64,000 nucleotides of DNA. Source: Kangiella spongicola. GTDB lineage: Bacteria; Pseudomonadota; Gammaproteobacteria; Enterobacterales; Kangiellaceae. Below are positions 55,490 through 64,000 of this stretch, piece by piece. The position numbers were made by a program, and so were the translations under genes. The notes beneath the pieces are model-generated. The model was not told the DNA's origin. It made no database searches and saw only the letters and a list, made by a program, of their open reading frames with translations. Numbering within the stretch: position 1 is the stretch's first letter; each line of letters starts with the position of its first letter. The stretch covers positions 806,001 through 870,000 of the forward strand of contig NZ_QICH01000001.1 of the NCBI RefSeq assembly GCF_003194565.2. The letters are read 5' to 3'.

Positions 55490-55810
55490 ATGGACGTAGT
55501 AAACATTACTGATGAGATGCAAAAACATTCGGCTCAAGCTGCTCGATTTTTAAAGAATATTTCTAACGAGCAACGATTGCTTATTTTATGTCTTTTACAT
55601 GAACAAGAATTATCAGTCGGACAGCTGAATCAGATGATTCCTAAGCTCAGCCAGTCAGCACTCTCACAGCACTTAGCGCTTTTACGTAAAGAAGGCTTAG
55701 TAACGACTCGCCGCGATTCACAAACGATTTACTATCGGTTGTCGTCAAACGAAGCCACACAAATCATACATTTATTACACACATTATTTTGTAAGGAAGA
55801 ATGCTCATGA
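55490..55810 (+). CDS. ArsR-family sulfide/persulfide sensor (BigR/SqrR-like)
   Basis: 106 residues of a winged-helix ArsR repressor. Sensor cysteines sit as in BigR/SqrR: C34 in RLLILCLLHEQELSVG and C101 in HTLFCKEEC, with an extra C105. Recognition helix: LSQSALSQHLALLRKEGLV. Such proteins release DNA when the two cysteines form a tetrasulfide bridge with reactive sulfur. The genes around it (rhodanese, YeeE/YedE, Blh) match the BigR regulon. It overlaps the rhodanese gene by four bases. Confidence 0.85.
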   Translation: MDVVNITDEMQKHSAQAARFLKNISNEQRLLILCLLHEQELSVGQLNQMIPKLSQSALSQHLALLRKEGLVTTRRDSQTIYYRLSSNEATQIIHLLHTLFCKEECS

Positions 55811-56187
55811 AACCTTGTGTTGCTGAATACCTTAAATCAGTAAAGTCTCAAATTAATGAAGTTAATGTTGAGCACCTAAAACAATCAGAACTTGCCGATG
55901 CACTTATTCTTGATGTGCGTGAACCTCAGGAGCATCAGCAGGGCATAATCCCAAATGCGACGCCATTGCCGCGCGGCGTTCTGGAGTTCAAACTTTTCGA
56001 CTTACCCGCGTTAAAAGATTTATCAGAAGAAGAAGCTCACAATAAACCTATCTATGTTTATTGCGCATCAGGTGGCCGTTCCGCCTGTGCTGCTCTCACA
56101 TTACAAAACTTAGGTTTTAAGCAGGTTGCTTCTGTTGCTGGTGGCTATCAGGAATGGACGAAATCTGGCGGTGAAGTTTCTCAATAA
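55807..56187 (+). CDS. Rhodanese-domain protein of the BigR-like operon
   Basis: 126 residues from the ATG at 55807, which overlaps the regulator's stop (ATGA). The rhodanese loop is CASGGRS with the active-site cysteine; LILDVREPQEHQQGIIPNATPLPRGVLEFKL and GGYQEWTKSGGEV complete the domain. In BigR-type operons it moves sulfane sulfur to thiols such as glutathione or sulfite. Confidence 0.85.
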   Translation: MKPCVAEYLKSVKSQINEVNVEHLKQSELADALILDVREPQEHQQGIIPNATPLPRGVLEFKLFDLPALKDLSEEEAHNKPIYVYCASGGRSACAALTLQNLGFKQVASVAGGYQEWTKSGGEVSQ

Positions 56188-56269
56188 CTTCTATTCAATA
56201 GAAGGCAATAGAAGGTCTCTGCAACTCTTGCCGTAGAGACCTTCTTATTTCATTAAAGTTTATCCTGTC

Positions 56270-56683
56270 CTAATTTTTTCCGACCATTAATCTCGCTACA
56301 ATCATACCGATCACTAAGGGCACTAAAAACCACATCAGTTCTGTAATGATGAGCGGCGACACGCTAATAGCAGGGCCTGGGCAGTAGCCACTTAAGCCCC
56401 AGCCGATCCCAAAAAGAGCGCTGCCGGTGATTAATTTAGTATCGATATCACCCTGCTTAATTTGTGCGCGCTCTTCCTTAGTTAACAACAAACTAAAGCC
56501 TGGTACAGAAACTAATAGTGCGCCGCCCATGACCCAAGCCAAGGTTGGATCCCAATCGCCGAAGATATCTAAAAAGCCTTGGACTTTGTCGGGGTTAATC
56601 ATTTGTGACATGGATAAGCCGAAACCAAAGAGCGTTCCACAAATCAGTGCGATTATCATTTTAGTGATAGCTGTTTTCTTCAT
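56270..56683 (-). CDS. YedE/YeeE-like sulfur transport half-protein (DUF6691)
   Basis: 137 residues with about four membrane helices: LICGTLFGFGLSMSQMINPDKVQGFLDIFGDWDPTLAWVMGGALLVSV at the start and ALFGIGWGLSGYCPGPAIS near residues 108-126, containing the conserved GYCPGP cysteine motif of the thiosulfate-uptake YeeE family. It is the second half of a split transporter whose first half overlaps upstream by four bases. Leftward transcription, convergent with the rhodanese gene. Confidence 0.85.
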   Translation of the reverse strand: MKKTAITKMIIALICGTLFGFGLSMSQMINPDKVQGFLDIFGDWDPTLAWVMGGALLVSVPGFSLLLTKEERAQIKQGDIDTKLITGSALFGIGWGLSGYCPGPAISVSPLIITELMWFLVPLVIGMIVARLMVGKN

Positions 56684-57099
56684 GATACGCCCCCCATTAT
56701 CGCGACCGTTATAACCGCAGTCGCCATAAATATTATGGTTGCCACGATTGACCGTTTAGACAAACGCCCTATTCCACAAACGCCATGACCGCTGGTACAA
56801 CCGTTACCAATGTAAGTGCCTATTCCCACTAACAAGCCAGATGCAACCAACAACTCTTTTGGGTAACCTTGTCGGAGCGCTGGCTCTACATTATAGAAAG
56901 CACTATATATTAGGGTTCCAAGCATCAAGCCAATTAAAAACAATAACGGCCACCAGTCGCCGATAGAGCTTTTACTGGACGTTATAAGTCGCTTGACCAT
57001 GCCACTGATACCAGCAATTTTACGCATGCTAATAAAGAACACTATTGAGGAGACGCCAATCATCATGCCTCCAATTAATGCTTGCCACTGAATGTCCAA
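56680..57099 (-). CDS. YeeE/YedE-like sulfur transport half-protein
   Basis: 139 residues with four membrane helices. The motif IGNGCTSGHGVCGIGRLSKRS (about 94-114) contains the two conserved cysteines that relay thiosulfate in YeeE. It pairs with the following DUF6691 half (four-base overlap) as PmpA/PmpB do. A sulfur-compound import role is by family and context. Confidence 0.88.
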   Translation of the reverse strand: MDIQWQALIGGMMIGVSSIVFFISMRKIAGISGMVKRLITSSKSSIGDWWPLLFLIGLMLGTLIYSAFYNVEPALRQGYPKELLVASGLLVGIGTYIGNGCTSGHGVCGIGRLSKRSIVATIIFMATAVITVAIMGGVS

Positions 57100-57171
57100 A
57101 GTTACACCACAATTTGATTATTAGAGTTTTCTAATATATTATCCTTACATCACTTTTTCAATCTTTATCGA

Positions 57172-58050
57172 ATGATGTCTGACATAAATAACGAAAAAAT
57201 CAGTATCACCCCTTTCTATCACGAAGATACAGGGACTTGGAGCTATGTTGTGACAGACAAAGCGACCAGTATTACGGCTATCGTCGATCCTGTGTTGGAT
57301 TTTGATCTACCCTCAGGAGAAGCCAGTTATGAATCTGCGGATGAACTGGTGCAATTTGTTAAAAACAATAATTTGCAGTTCCAATGGGTATTAGAAACCC
57401 ATGCTCACGCCGATCACTTAACGGCGGCACCTTATATTAAAGAAAAACTTGGTGGCAAAATCGTTATTGGCGAAGGCATTCGTGAGGTTCAAAAGCACTT
57501 TGTCGACAAGCTTAATCTTGATGTCAAAGCCGATGGCAGCCAGTTTGATCTGTTGATGCGTGAGGGCGAAACCTTACCTCTTGGTGAATCAAACTTTAAG
57601 GCACACCCTACTCCTGGGCACACTAACGATAGTATGAGCTATGAAATCGAAGGTAATGTCTTTATTGGTGACACTTTCTTCCACCCCGATCTAGGCACTG
57701 CTCGCTGTGATTTTCCAGGTGGTAGCGCGGCTAAGCTATTCAAAAGCCTTCAGTTTTTACTTTCTTTCCCTGACGACTATAAACTATGGCTATGCCACGA
57801 TTACCCAGAAGATCGCGAAGCTGTGGCGTGCACTACGGTTGCGGAGCAAAAGAACAATGTTCACTTTAAAAAGTCCGGTGGCGATCCTGAGGTGTATACC
57901 AAAATTCGAACCGAGCGTGATAGCACTCTGAGCGTGCCACGACTTATTTTTCCATCCTTACAGGTCAATATTCGCGCGGGGCAATTCCCCGACGATGAAT
58001 CAAATGGTCGTAAGTATTTGAAAATGCCTCTTTCCATCAAGAAAAGCTGA
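57172..58050 (+). CDS. Metallo-beta-lactamase-fold hydrolase, Blh/persulfide dioxygenase-like
   Basis: 292 residues. Metal ligands THAHADHLTA (about 77-86, HxHxDH), HPTPGHTNDS (the second-shell histidine), GDTFFHPDLGTARCDFPGGSA (about 164-184) and LCHDYPEDREAV (about 205). The GTARCDFPGG segment is characteristic of Blh and ETHE1/persulfide dioxygenases. It would oxidise glutathione persulfide to sulfite. Divergent from the YeeE pair and near the BigR-like regulator. Confidence 0.88.
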   Translation: MMSDINNEKISITPFYHEDTGTWSYVVTDKATSITAIVDPVLDFDLPSGEASYESADELVQFVKNNNLQFQWVLETHAHADHLTAAPYIKEKLGGKIVIGEGIREVQKHFVDKLNLDVKADGSQFDLLMREGETLPLGESNFKAHPTPGHTNDSMSYEIEGNVFIGDTFFHPDLGTARCDFPGGSAAKLFKSLQFLLSFPDDYKLWLCHDYPEDREAVACTTVAEQKNNVHFKKSGGDPEVYTKIRTERDSTLSVPRLIFPSLQVNIRAGQFPDDESNGRKYLKMPLSIKKS

Positions 58051-58119
58051 TTTTCGTTGCGCCCTTTGGCGGTGAGTTGCTAAACTTGCCGCCAACTTCA
58101 ATTACCAAATTGTGTAGCC

Positions 58120-60144
58120 TTGTCCTTACCTCAGCTCAATCAACGTCAACAACAAGCACTCCTTAACACATCGGGTCCACTTTTAGTGCTAGCCGGTGCC
58201 GGCAGTGGTAAAACAAGTGTAATTACACGCAAAATCGTCTACCTCATTAAAGAGCGAAAAATCCCTGCGCGCAATATTGTCGCGGTAACTTTTACGAATA
58301 AAGCCGCGCGCGAAATGAAGCAACGTGTGGGCAAGATCGCTGGTCAGAACGCGACTAAAGGTTTAACGGTTTCGACCTTCCACAACTTTGGTCTTAACTT
58401 TATTCGTCGCGAATATAAAACCTTGCAAATGAAGTCCAACTTCACGATTTTCGACGATCAAGACAGTCTCGCACTCCTTAAAGACTTAGGCTTTAAAGAA
58501 GCAGAAAGTGATAAAGCATTATTATCACAGTTGCAAAACCAAATTTCGCAATGGAAGAACGATTTGATTCTTCCAGAGCAAGCAATCGCTGAAGCCAATA
58601 CTCAAGAACTTTTGGTGTTCGCCAAGGTTTACGAAAAGTACGCGCGCAGCATGAAGGCTTATAACGCAGTCGATTTCGACGATCTCATTTTAATTCCAAC
58701 ACTACTGTTACGTGACAATGTTGAAATACGCGAAAAGTGGCAGAGTAAAATTAAGTATTTGCTCGTCGACGAGTATCAAGATACCAACACCAGCCAATAT
58801 GAGCTGATTAAACATTTAGTCGGCCAGTTCGGTAACTTTACCGTGGTTGGTGATGACGATCAGTCGATATATTCATGGCGTGGCGCGCGACCTGAAAACC
58901 TTGATCAGTTAGCCAAAGACTTCCCTAACCTACAAGTCACCAAGCTCGAGCAAAACTACCGTTCTTATGGACGTATTTTGAAAGCGGCTAACGTTCTTAT
59001 CGATAACAACCCTCACGTTTTTGAAAAGAAGCTTTGGTCAGACAAACCTTATGGCGATCCCTTGCGTGTTGTTACTTGTGCCAACGAAGATGACGAAGCG
59101 TTAAAAGTAGTCACCGAAATTATTTCGCGTAAAATCCGCACAAAAAATGGCAAGTATTCTGACTTCGCTATTCTTTACCGCGGAAATCACCAAGCAAAAT
59201 TATTCGAAAAAGCTTTAATCGCCAACAAAGTTCCTTACAAAATTTCAGGCAGCACCTCCTTTTTTGGTCGTTCAGAAATTAAAGACATTATGGCCTATCT
59301 TCGTCTGCTTACTAACGAAGATGATGATAATGCTTTTCTAAGAATCGCTAATACTCCCAGACGCTCAATAGGCCCGACGACCTTAGAGCAGCTCGGCACT
59401 TATGCGCAGAAACGCCATATCAGTTTGTATGCGGCGAGTTTTGAGATGGGGCTTGAACAATATTTAACCGGCAAAGGTTTAGATTCGGTGCGCCGATTTA
59501 CCGACACTATTTCTCGCGCGGCTGACAATGTTAAGCGTGGTGATAGTCTTGGCGTAATCCACGACCTAATTGCGAAAATTGGTTATCACTCTTGGCTACA
59601 CGAAACATCTAGCACGCCTAAAGCCGCTGAATTTCGTTGGAATAATATCCAAGAACTCTTAGGCTGGGTTGAAAAATACGTTGACGAAAACGAACACGAA
59701 GACAACCCATTCGCGGCGGCTGTCGCTAATCTCATGCTTCGCGACATGCTAGATAGGAACGAAGAGGAAGAAGAAGACTCGAATCAAGTTCAATTAATGA
59801 CCTTACATGCGGCTAAGGGTCTCGAATTTAACCATGTTTATTTAGTGGGCATGGAAGAAGAGTTTTTACCGCATAAATCGAGTATCGAAAATGACGATAT
59901 CGAAGAAGAACGACGACTCGCCTACGTTGGTATTACCCGCGCACAAAAAACTCTAGTGTTCACTCTGTGTAAAAAGCGTAATAAATTTGGTGAGGTTATT
60001 AACTGTGAGCCAAGCCGCTTCTTAGAAGAGATCCCGGCCGAGGATTTAGACTGGGATATTAAAAGAGAACCATTATCGGAAACCGAGCAAGAAGAACTCG
60101 CGGACAGTAATTTTTCGATGCTGAAGTCTCTTTTTAACGATTAG
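58120..60144 (+). CDS. rep: ATP-dependent DNA helicase Rep
   Basis: 674 residues, UvrD/Rep superfamily 1 helicase. Walker A AGAGSGKT (24-31), motif Ia TFTNKAAREM, motif II LLVDEYQDTN (DEYQ), motif III DDDQSIYSWRGA, motif IV LEQNYRS, motif V MTLHAAKGLEFNHVYLVG and motif VI RRLAYVGITRAQ. Rep removes proteins ahead of the replication fork. The apparent start is TTG at 58120; there is no ATG with a better position. Confidence 0.95.
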   Translation: MSLPQLNQRQQQALLNTSGPLLVLAGAGSGKTSVITRKIVYLIKERKIPARNIVAVTFTNKAAREMKQRVGKIAGQNATKGLTVSTFHNFGLNFIRREYKTLQMKSNFTIFDDQDSLALLKDLGFKEAESDKALLSQLQNQISQWKNDLILPEQAIAEANTQELLVFAKVYEKYARSMKAYNAVDFDDLILIPTLLLRDNVEIREKWQSKIKYLLVDEYQDTNTSQYELIKHLVGQFGNFTVVGDDDQSIYSWRGARPENLDQLAKDFPNLQVTKLEQNYRSYGRILKAANVLIDNNPHVFEKKLWSDKPYGDPLRVVTCANEDDEALKVVTEIISRKIRTKNGKYSDFAILYRGNHQAKLFEKALIANKVPYKISGSTSFFGRSEIKDIMAYLRLLTNEDDDNAFLRIANTPRRSIGPTTLEQLGTYAQKRHISLYAASFEMGLEQYLTGKGLDSVRRFTDTISRAADNVKRGDSLGVIHDLIAKIGYHSWLHETSSTPKAAEFRWNNIQELLGWVEKYVDENEHEDNPFAAAVANLMLRDMLDRNEEEEEDSNQVQLMTLHAAKGLEFNHVYLVGMEEEFLPHKSSIENDDIEEERRLAYVGITRAQKTLVFTLCKKRNKFGEVINCEPSRFLEEIPAEDLDWDIKREPLSETEQEELADSNFSMLKSLFND

Positions 60145-60270
60145 CCTAATAATTGTGTTCCATAAATATTACAGCTTTAGTCTTTTTTAACTTTCTTACA
60201 TTCTAGAACTTGCAAATACTCTATGGTTTTGCAAATAATGCTATTAGATACATTGCACAGGAGGTGGTAA

Positions 60271-60402
60271 ATGTCGTTTTTAGAGTGGATTATCATTAGC
60301 ATTGCTTGTCTGCTTGTTTTTTTAATTGGCTATGCTGGGGTTACGGGTCGTTCAATATTTTCTTTTAAAGAAGACAAGGATCATCACGGCCGGAAACAAT
60401 AA
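60271..60402 (+). CDS. 43-residue single-pass membrane peptide
   Basis: A short frame: one hydrophobic helix (about 6-24, WIIISIACLLVFLIGYAG), then a charged tail rich in Lys/Asp/His ending HHGRKQ. AGGAGG lies seven bases before the ATG, the best ribosome binding site in the neighbourhood, and a hairpin follows the stop. I recognise no family, but the site, helix and terminator make a real gene likely. Could be a small regulatory or toxin-like membrane peptide. Confidence 0.65.
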   Translation: MSFLEWIIISIACLLVFLIGYAGVTGRSIFSFKEDKDHHGRKQ

Positions 60403-60420
60403 CCGATTTTTTGAGTAGCA

Positions 60421-60452
60421 ATAAAAAAGACTTCCGAAGAAGCCTTTTTTAC
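60421..60452. terminator. Bidirectional terminator between the small peptide gene and fadA
   Basis: AAAAAAG-A-CTTC pairs with GAAG-C-CTTTTTT around CGAA. A and T runs on both sides suit either direction; it lies between convergent transcripts. Confidence 0.75.
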
Positions 60453-60468
60453 TTAATGTGCCTAGAGC

Positions 60469-61656
<1,188 letters not shown>

Positions 61657-63822
61657 TTAAGATAAGTCCGATTGATAAAATTTCTTGCCATCTTTAGCCA
61701 TGTCCAACATGCCAGCTGTCGGCTCATAAGCCTTGCCTAGGTGTTGGTATTTTTTAGCTAGCTCAACGATGGTGTCGATTCCTTGGCTATCGACGTACTT
61801 AAATACGCCACCACGGAATGGCGGGAATCCTAGGCCATAAATTAGCGCCATATCGCCTTCCGCCGGACTATCAATAATGCCTTCTTCTAAACAGCGAATC
61901 GTCTCGATAATCATTGGCAACATAGTGCGTGCAATAATCTCCTCATCACTAAAGTCTTTGCTTTCAGCGGCAATTTCTTTAAGTAGCTCATAAGCCTTTG
62001 GATCGGCTTCTTTTGTCGTACGGCCTTTCTTATCCTTGCCGTAAACGTAGAAACCGCTTCCTGTTTTTTGACCGTAACGATCGTTTTCAAACATGACGTC
62101 GATAGCATCTTTCTCGTCTTTGCTCATACGATCTGGGAAGCCTTCCGCCATCACTTCTGCGGCATGACGGCCTGTATCCATGCCCACCACATCTAGCAAA
62201 TACGCAGGACCCATCGGCCAGCCAAACTTCTTGCTCATGACTTTATCGACTTGCTGGAAGTCTGCACCATCACGAACCAGTTTGGTGAAACCGCCGAAGT
62301 AAGGGAATAACACGCGGTTTACGAAAAAGCCTGGACAGTCATTCACAACCACAGGCGATTTGCCCATTTTGCTGGCATATGCAACTACGCTGGCAATAGT
62401 CTCGTCAGAGGTTTTTTCGCCGCGGATAATTTCTACCAATGGCATTTTGTGCACTGGGTTGAAGAAGTGCATGCCACAGAATTTTTCTGGACGCTGTAGC
62501 GATTGAGCTAGACGATCGATTGAGATGGTTGAAGTGTTTGAGCAAATAATGGCGTCTTCCGGCATTAAGCTCTCGACTTCTTTTAGTACCGACTCTTTGA
62601 CTTTCGGATTCTCAACAACCGCTTCGACCACGATATCGGTGTGCTTGATTTCATCGTAGCTTAAGGTTGGTTTGATGCTAGCGATGCCTTTGGCCATTTT
62701 CTCGGTTGAGATTTTGCCGTATTTTAAGCCTTTACCAAATAGCTTAATCGCTTCATCCATACCCTGCTCTAGCGCTTCAGGGTTAATATCTTTCATGATT
62801 GCAGGTACGCCGCGCGACGCTGACTGGTAAGCGATACCGCCACCCATAATTCCTGCGCCTAAAACCGTTGCGTTTTTAACATCAACATTGGCTGTTTTAG
62901 CAGCAATCTTTGCTTTCTTTTTTAACACCTGATCGTTTAAGAACAGCTGAATCAATGACGAGGCTTGCTCGGTTTGAGCCATATCCGCAAATGCTTCGTG
63001 TTCAGCTTTAATCGCATCTTCAAGCTTCATGCCCGCGCTGTCTTCGATTAACTGCACGCCTCGAACGGGGGCTGGGTAATGCGGTCCCGCTTGGCTTGCG
63101 ATATAGCCTTTTGAAGTCATAAACGACATGGTCGCTTCAGTTTTATTGAGTTGTAGCGGCGCTTTCTTTTCAGCGCGACGCGCTTGCCAATCCAACTTAC
63201 CTTCTACCGCGTCCAATAGCATTTGCTCTGTGCTATCGACTAAGTGCTCAGAATCTACTACAGCGTCTAATACACCTACGGCCAATGCTTTTTCTGGCTT
63301 ATAAGCCTTACCGGTCGATAACCATTCAAAGGCATTATCCGCACCAATGATTCTTGCTAGACGTACGCTACCACCGAAACCAGGCACTAAACCTAGTTTT
63401 GATTCTGGTAGACCAACTTGTGCTTTAGGGCTCGCCACGCGGAAGTCGCAGGTTAAGCACATTTCAAGACCGCCACCTAGCGCCATGCCATCAATCGCTA
63501 CCGCTGTAGGGTATGGCAAATCTTCAAAACCACTAAAAACTTCATTTGCTTTCACTAACCAGCCCAATAACTCTTCACGGCTAGAAGCGAATAATTCATT
63601 AAATTCTGTGATGTCGGCGCCAACAATAAACACTGGCTTGCCACTTGTTGCCATAACGGCTTTGACATCTTTATGATCTCTCAACAGTTCGTTGACTTGT
63701 CGCCACTCATTTAAAGTGGCTCGGTCGAATTTATTCACCGACTCGTTTTTATTGTCAAAACATACTTCCGCGACACCTTTGTCACGCAGTCTGCATTGAA
63801 TCGACTGACCTTCGAAAATCAT
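61657..63822 (-). CDS. fadB: Multifunctional fatty-acid oxidation alpha subunit
   Basis: 721 residues. N-terminal crotonase domain with the oxyanion region [19 protein letters not shown] (about 109-127, catalytic glutamate) and [15 protein letters not shown] (about 138-152). The central hydroxyacyl-CoA dehydrogenase has the NAD loop [14 protein letters not shown] (about 317-330) and [12 protein letters not shown], with the catalytic histidine in [16 protein letters not shown]. First gene of fadBA. Its upstream region has a FadR-like operator. Confidence 0.97.
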   Translation of the reverse strand: MIFEGQSIQCRLRDKGVAEVCFDNKNESVNKFDRATLNEWRQVNELLRDHKDVKAVMATSGKPVFIVGADITEFNELFASSREELLGWLVKANEVFSGFEDLPYPTAVAIDGMALGGGLEMCLTCDFRVASPKAQVGLPESKLGLVPGFGGSVRLARIIGADNAFEWLSTGKAYKPEKALAVGVLDAVVDSEHLVDSTEQMLLDAVEGKLDWQARRAEKKAPLQLNKTEATMSFMTSKGYIASQAGPHYPAPVRGVQLIEDSAGMKLEDAIKAEHEAFADMAQTEQASSLIQLFLNDQVLKKKAKIAAKTANVDVKNATVLGAGIMGGGIAYQSASRGVPAIMKDINPEALEQGMDEAIKLFGKGLKYGKISTEKMAKGIASIKPTLSYDEIKHTDIVVEAVVENPKVKESVLKEVESLMPEDAIICSNTSTISIDRLAQSLQRPEKFCGMHFFNPVHKMPLVEIIRGEKTSDETIASVVAYASKMGKSPVVVNDCPGFFVNRVLFPYFGGFTKLVRDGADFQQVDKVMSKKFGWPMGPAYLLDVVGMDTGRHAAEVMAEGFPDRMSKDEKDAIDVMFENDRYGQKTGSGFYVYGKDKKGRTTKEADPKAYELLKEIAAESKDFSDEEIIARTMLPMIIETIRCLEEGIIDSPAEGDMALIYGLGFPPFRGGVFKYVDSQGIDTIVELAKKYQHLGKAYEPTAGMLDMAKDGKKFYQSDLS

Positions 63823-63956
63823 TCTGTTTCTCCGTGTTGGTTTCAGATGATGGAGTTATACTTCAGACAGATCCGATTAAAGTATAGATTGGGGATTCGT
63901 TAATTCCCCAGTGTACTTCAAGGGACCTTCTAGTCTCAACCACATATCTACGGCTT

Positions 63957-63973
63957 ATCTGGTCTGACCAATC
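63957..63973. promoter_or_regulatory. FadR-like operator upstream of fadBA
   Basis: ATCTGGTCTGACCAATC contains the perfect inverted repeat TGGTC-T-GACCA. It agrees closely with the known E. coli fadB FadR operator (ATCTGGTACGACCAGAT). It lies 135 bases upstream of the fadB ATG and could also serve a divergent gene to the right of the window. Acyl-CoA binding would release the repressor. Confidence 0.75.
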
Positions 63974-64000
63974 ATAACGAACTTTGTTCCCAAACAAAAG

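Overview
The window reads as chromosomal DNA of a moderate-GC marine-type gammaproteobacterium. The gene set and local orders (yhfA-like osmC divergent from crp; rpe-gph-trpG; glpE-glpG; ubiC-ubiA; tdh-kbl; fadBA; plsB; comM) are gammaproteobacterial. A Kangiella-like member is my best guess, but nothing in the sequence fixes the genus.

Layout. 1-6.8 kb: tail of hemY, an EamA exporter, a YheV zinc ribbon, an NhaC antiporter with aroE, two AT-rich orphan genes, a 121-bp palindromic repeat, VOC and OsmC proteins, and crp. 6.8-10.8 kb: rpe-gph-trpG, in which TrpG carries a two-helix membrane extension, then DUF3050 and hemerythrin-like genes. 10.8-18.9 kb: a VanZ-like protein, an exosortase-A-type acyl ligase and PLP decarboxylase pair, plsB, ubiA and ubiC. 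19-25.2 kb: glpE, glpG, elaA, tdh-kbl and ydbST. 25.2-31.3 kb: thiamine synthesis operon thiC-thiO-thiS-thiG-thiDE-rhodanese under a TPP riboswitch. 31.3-41.7 kb: envelope, Mg2+ and metabolic genes (DUF4870, CNNM, mgtE, DUF488, cysteine synthase, MliC, GMC oxidoreductase, MFS).

41.8-52.3 kb is the unusual part. Two groups of promoter-poor, minus-strand orphan genes are separated by seven attC-like recombination sites, so they are integron gene cassettes. Each group ends at its right side in one copy of a diverged 290-bp direct repeat (44943-45233 and 51925-52214). The repeat behaves like an integron head. Its homology stops exactly at the GTT crossover core. A conserved TATAAT faces the cassettes. 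A short plus-strand reading frame with a good ribosome binding site points away from them and resembles the N-terminus of an integron integrase, but it stops after 15-18 codons. No complete integrase is present. Between the two headless integrons sits a second TPP-riboswitch operon for thiamine salvage: TonB receptor, YkoF-like protein, PnuT-like transporter and a kinase.

52.3-64 kb: comM, a class V aminotransferase, a BigR-like sulfide-response group (ArsR regulator, rhodanese, two YeeE/YedE halves, Blh-type hydrolase), rep, a 43-residue membrane peptide gene, and fadBA with a FadR-like operator near the right edge.

Two themes connect distant parts. Thiamine supply is split between a biosynthetic and an uptake operon, each with its own TPP riboswitch. 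Sulfur handling recurs: three rhodaneses plus a further one in the thiamine operon's tail, ThiS, a cysteine synthase and the BigR group.
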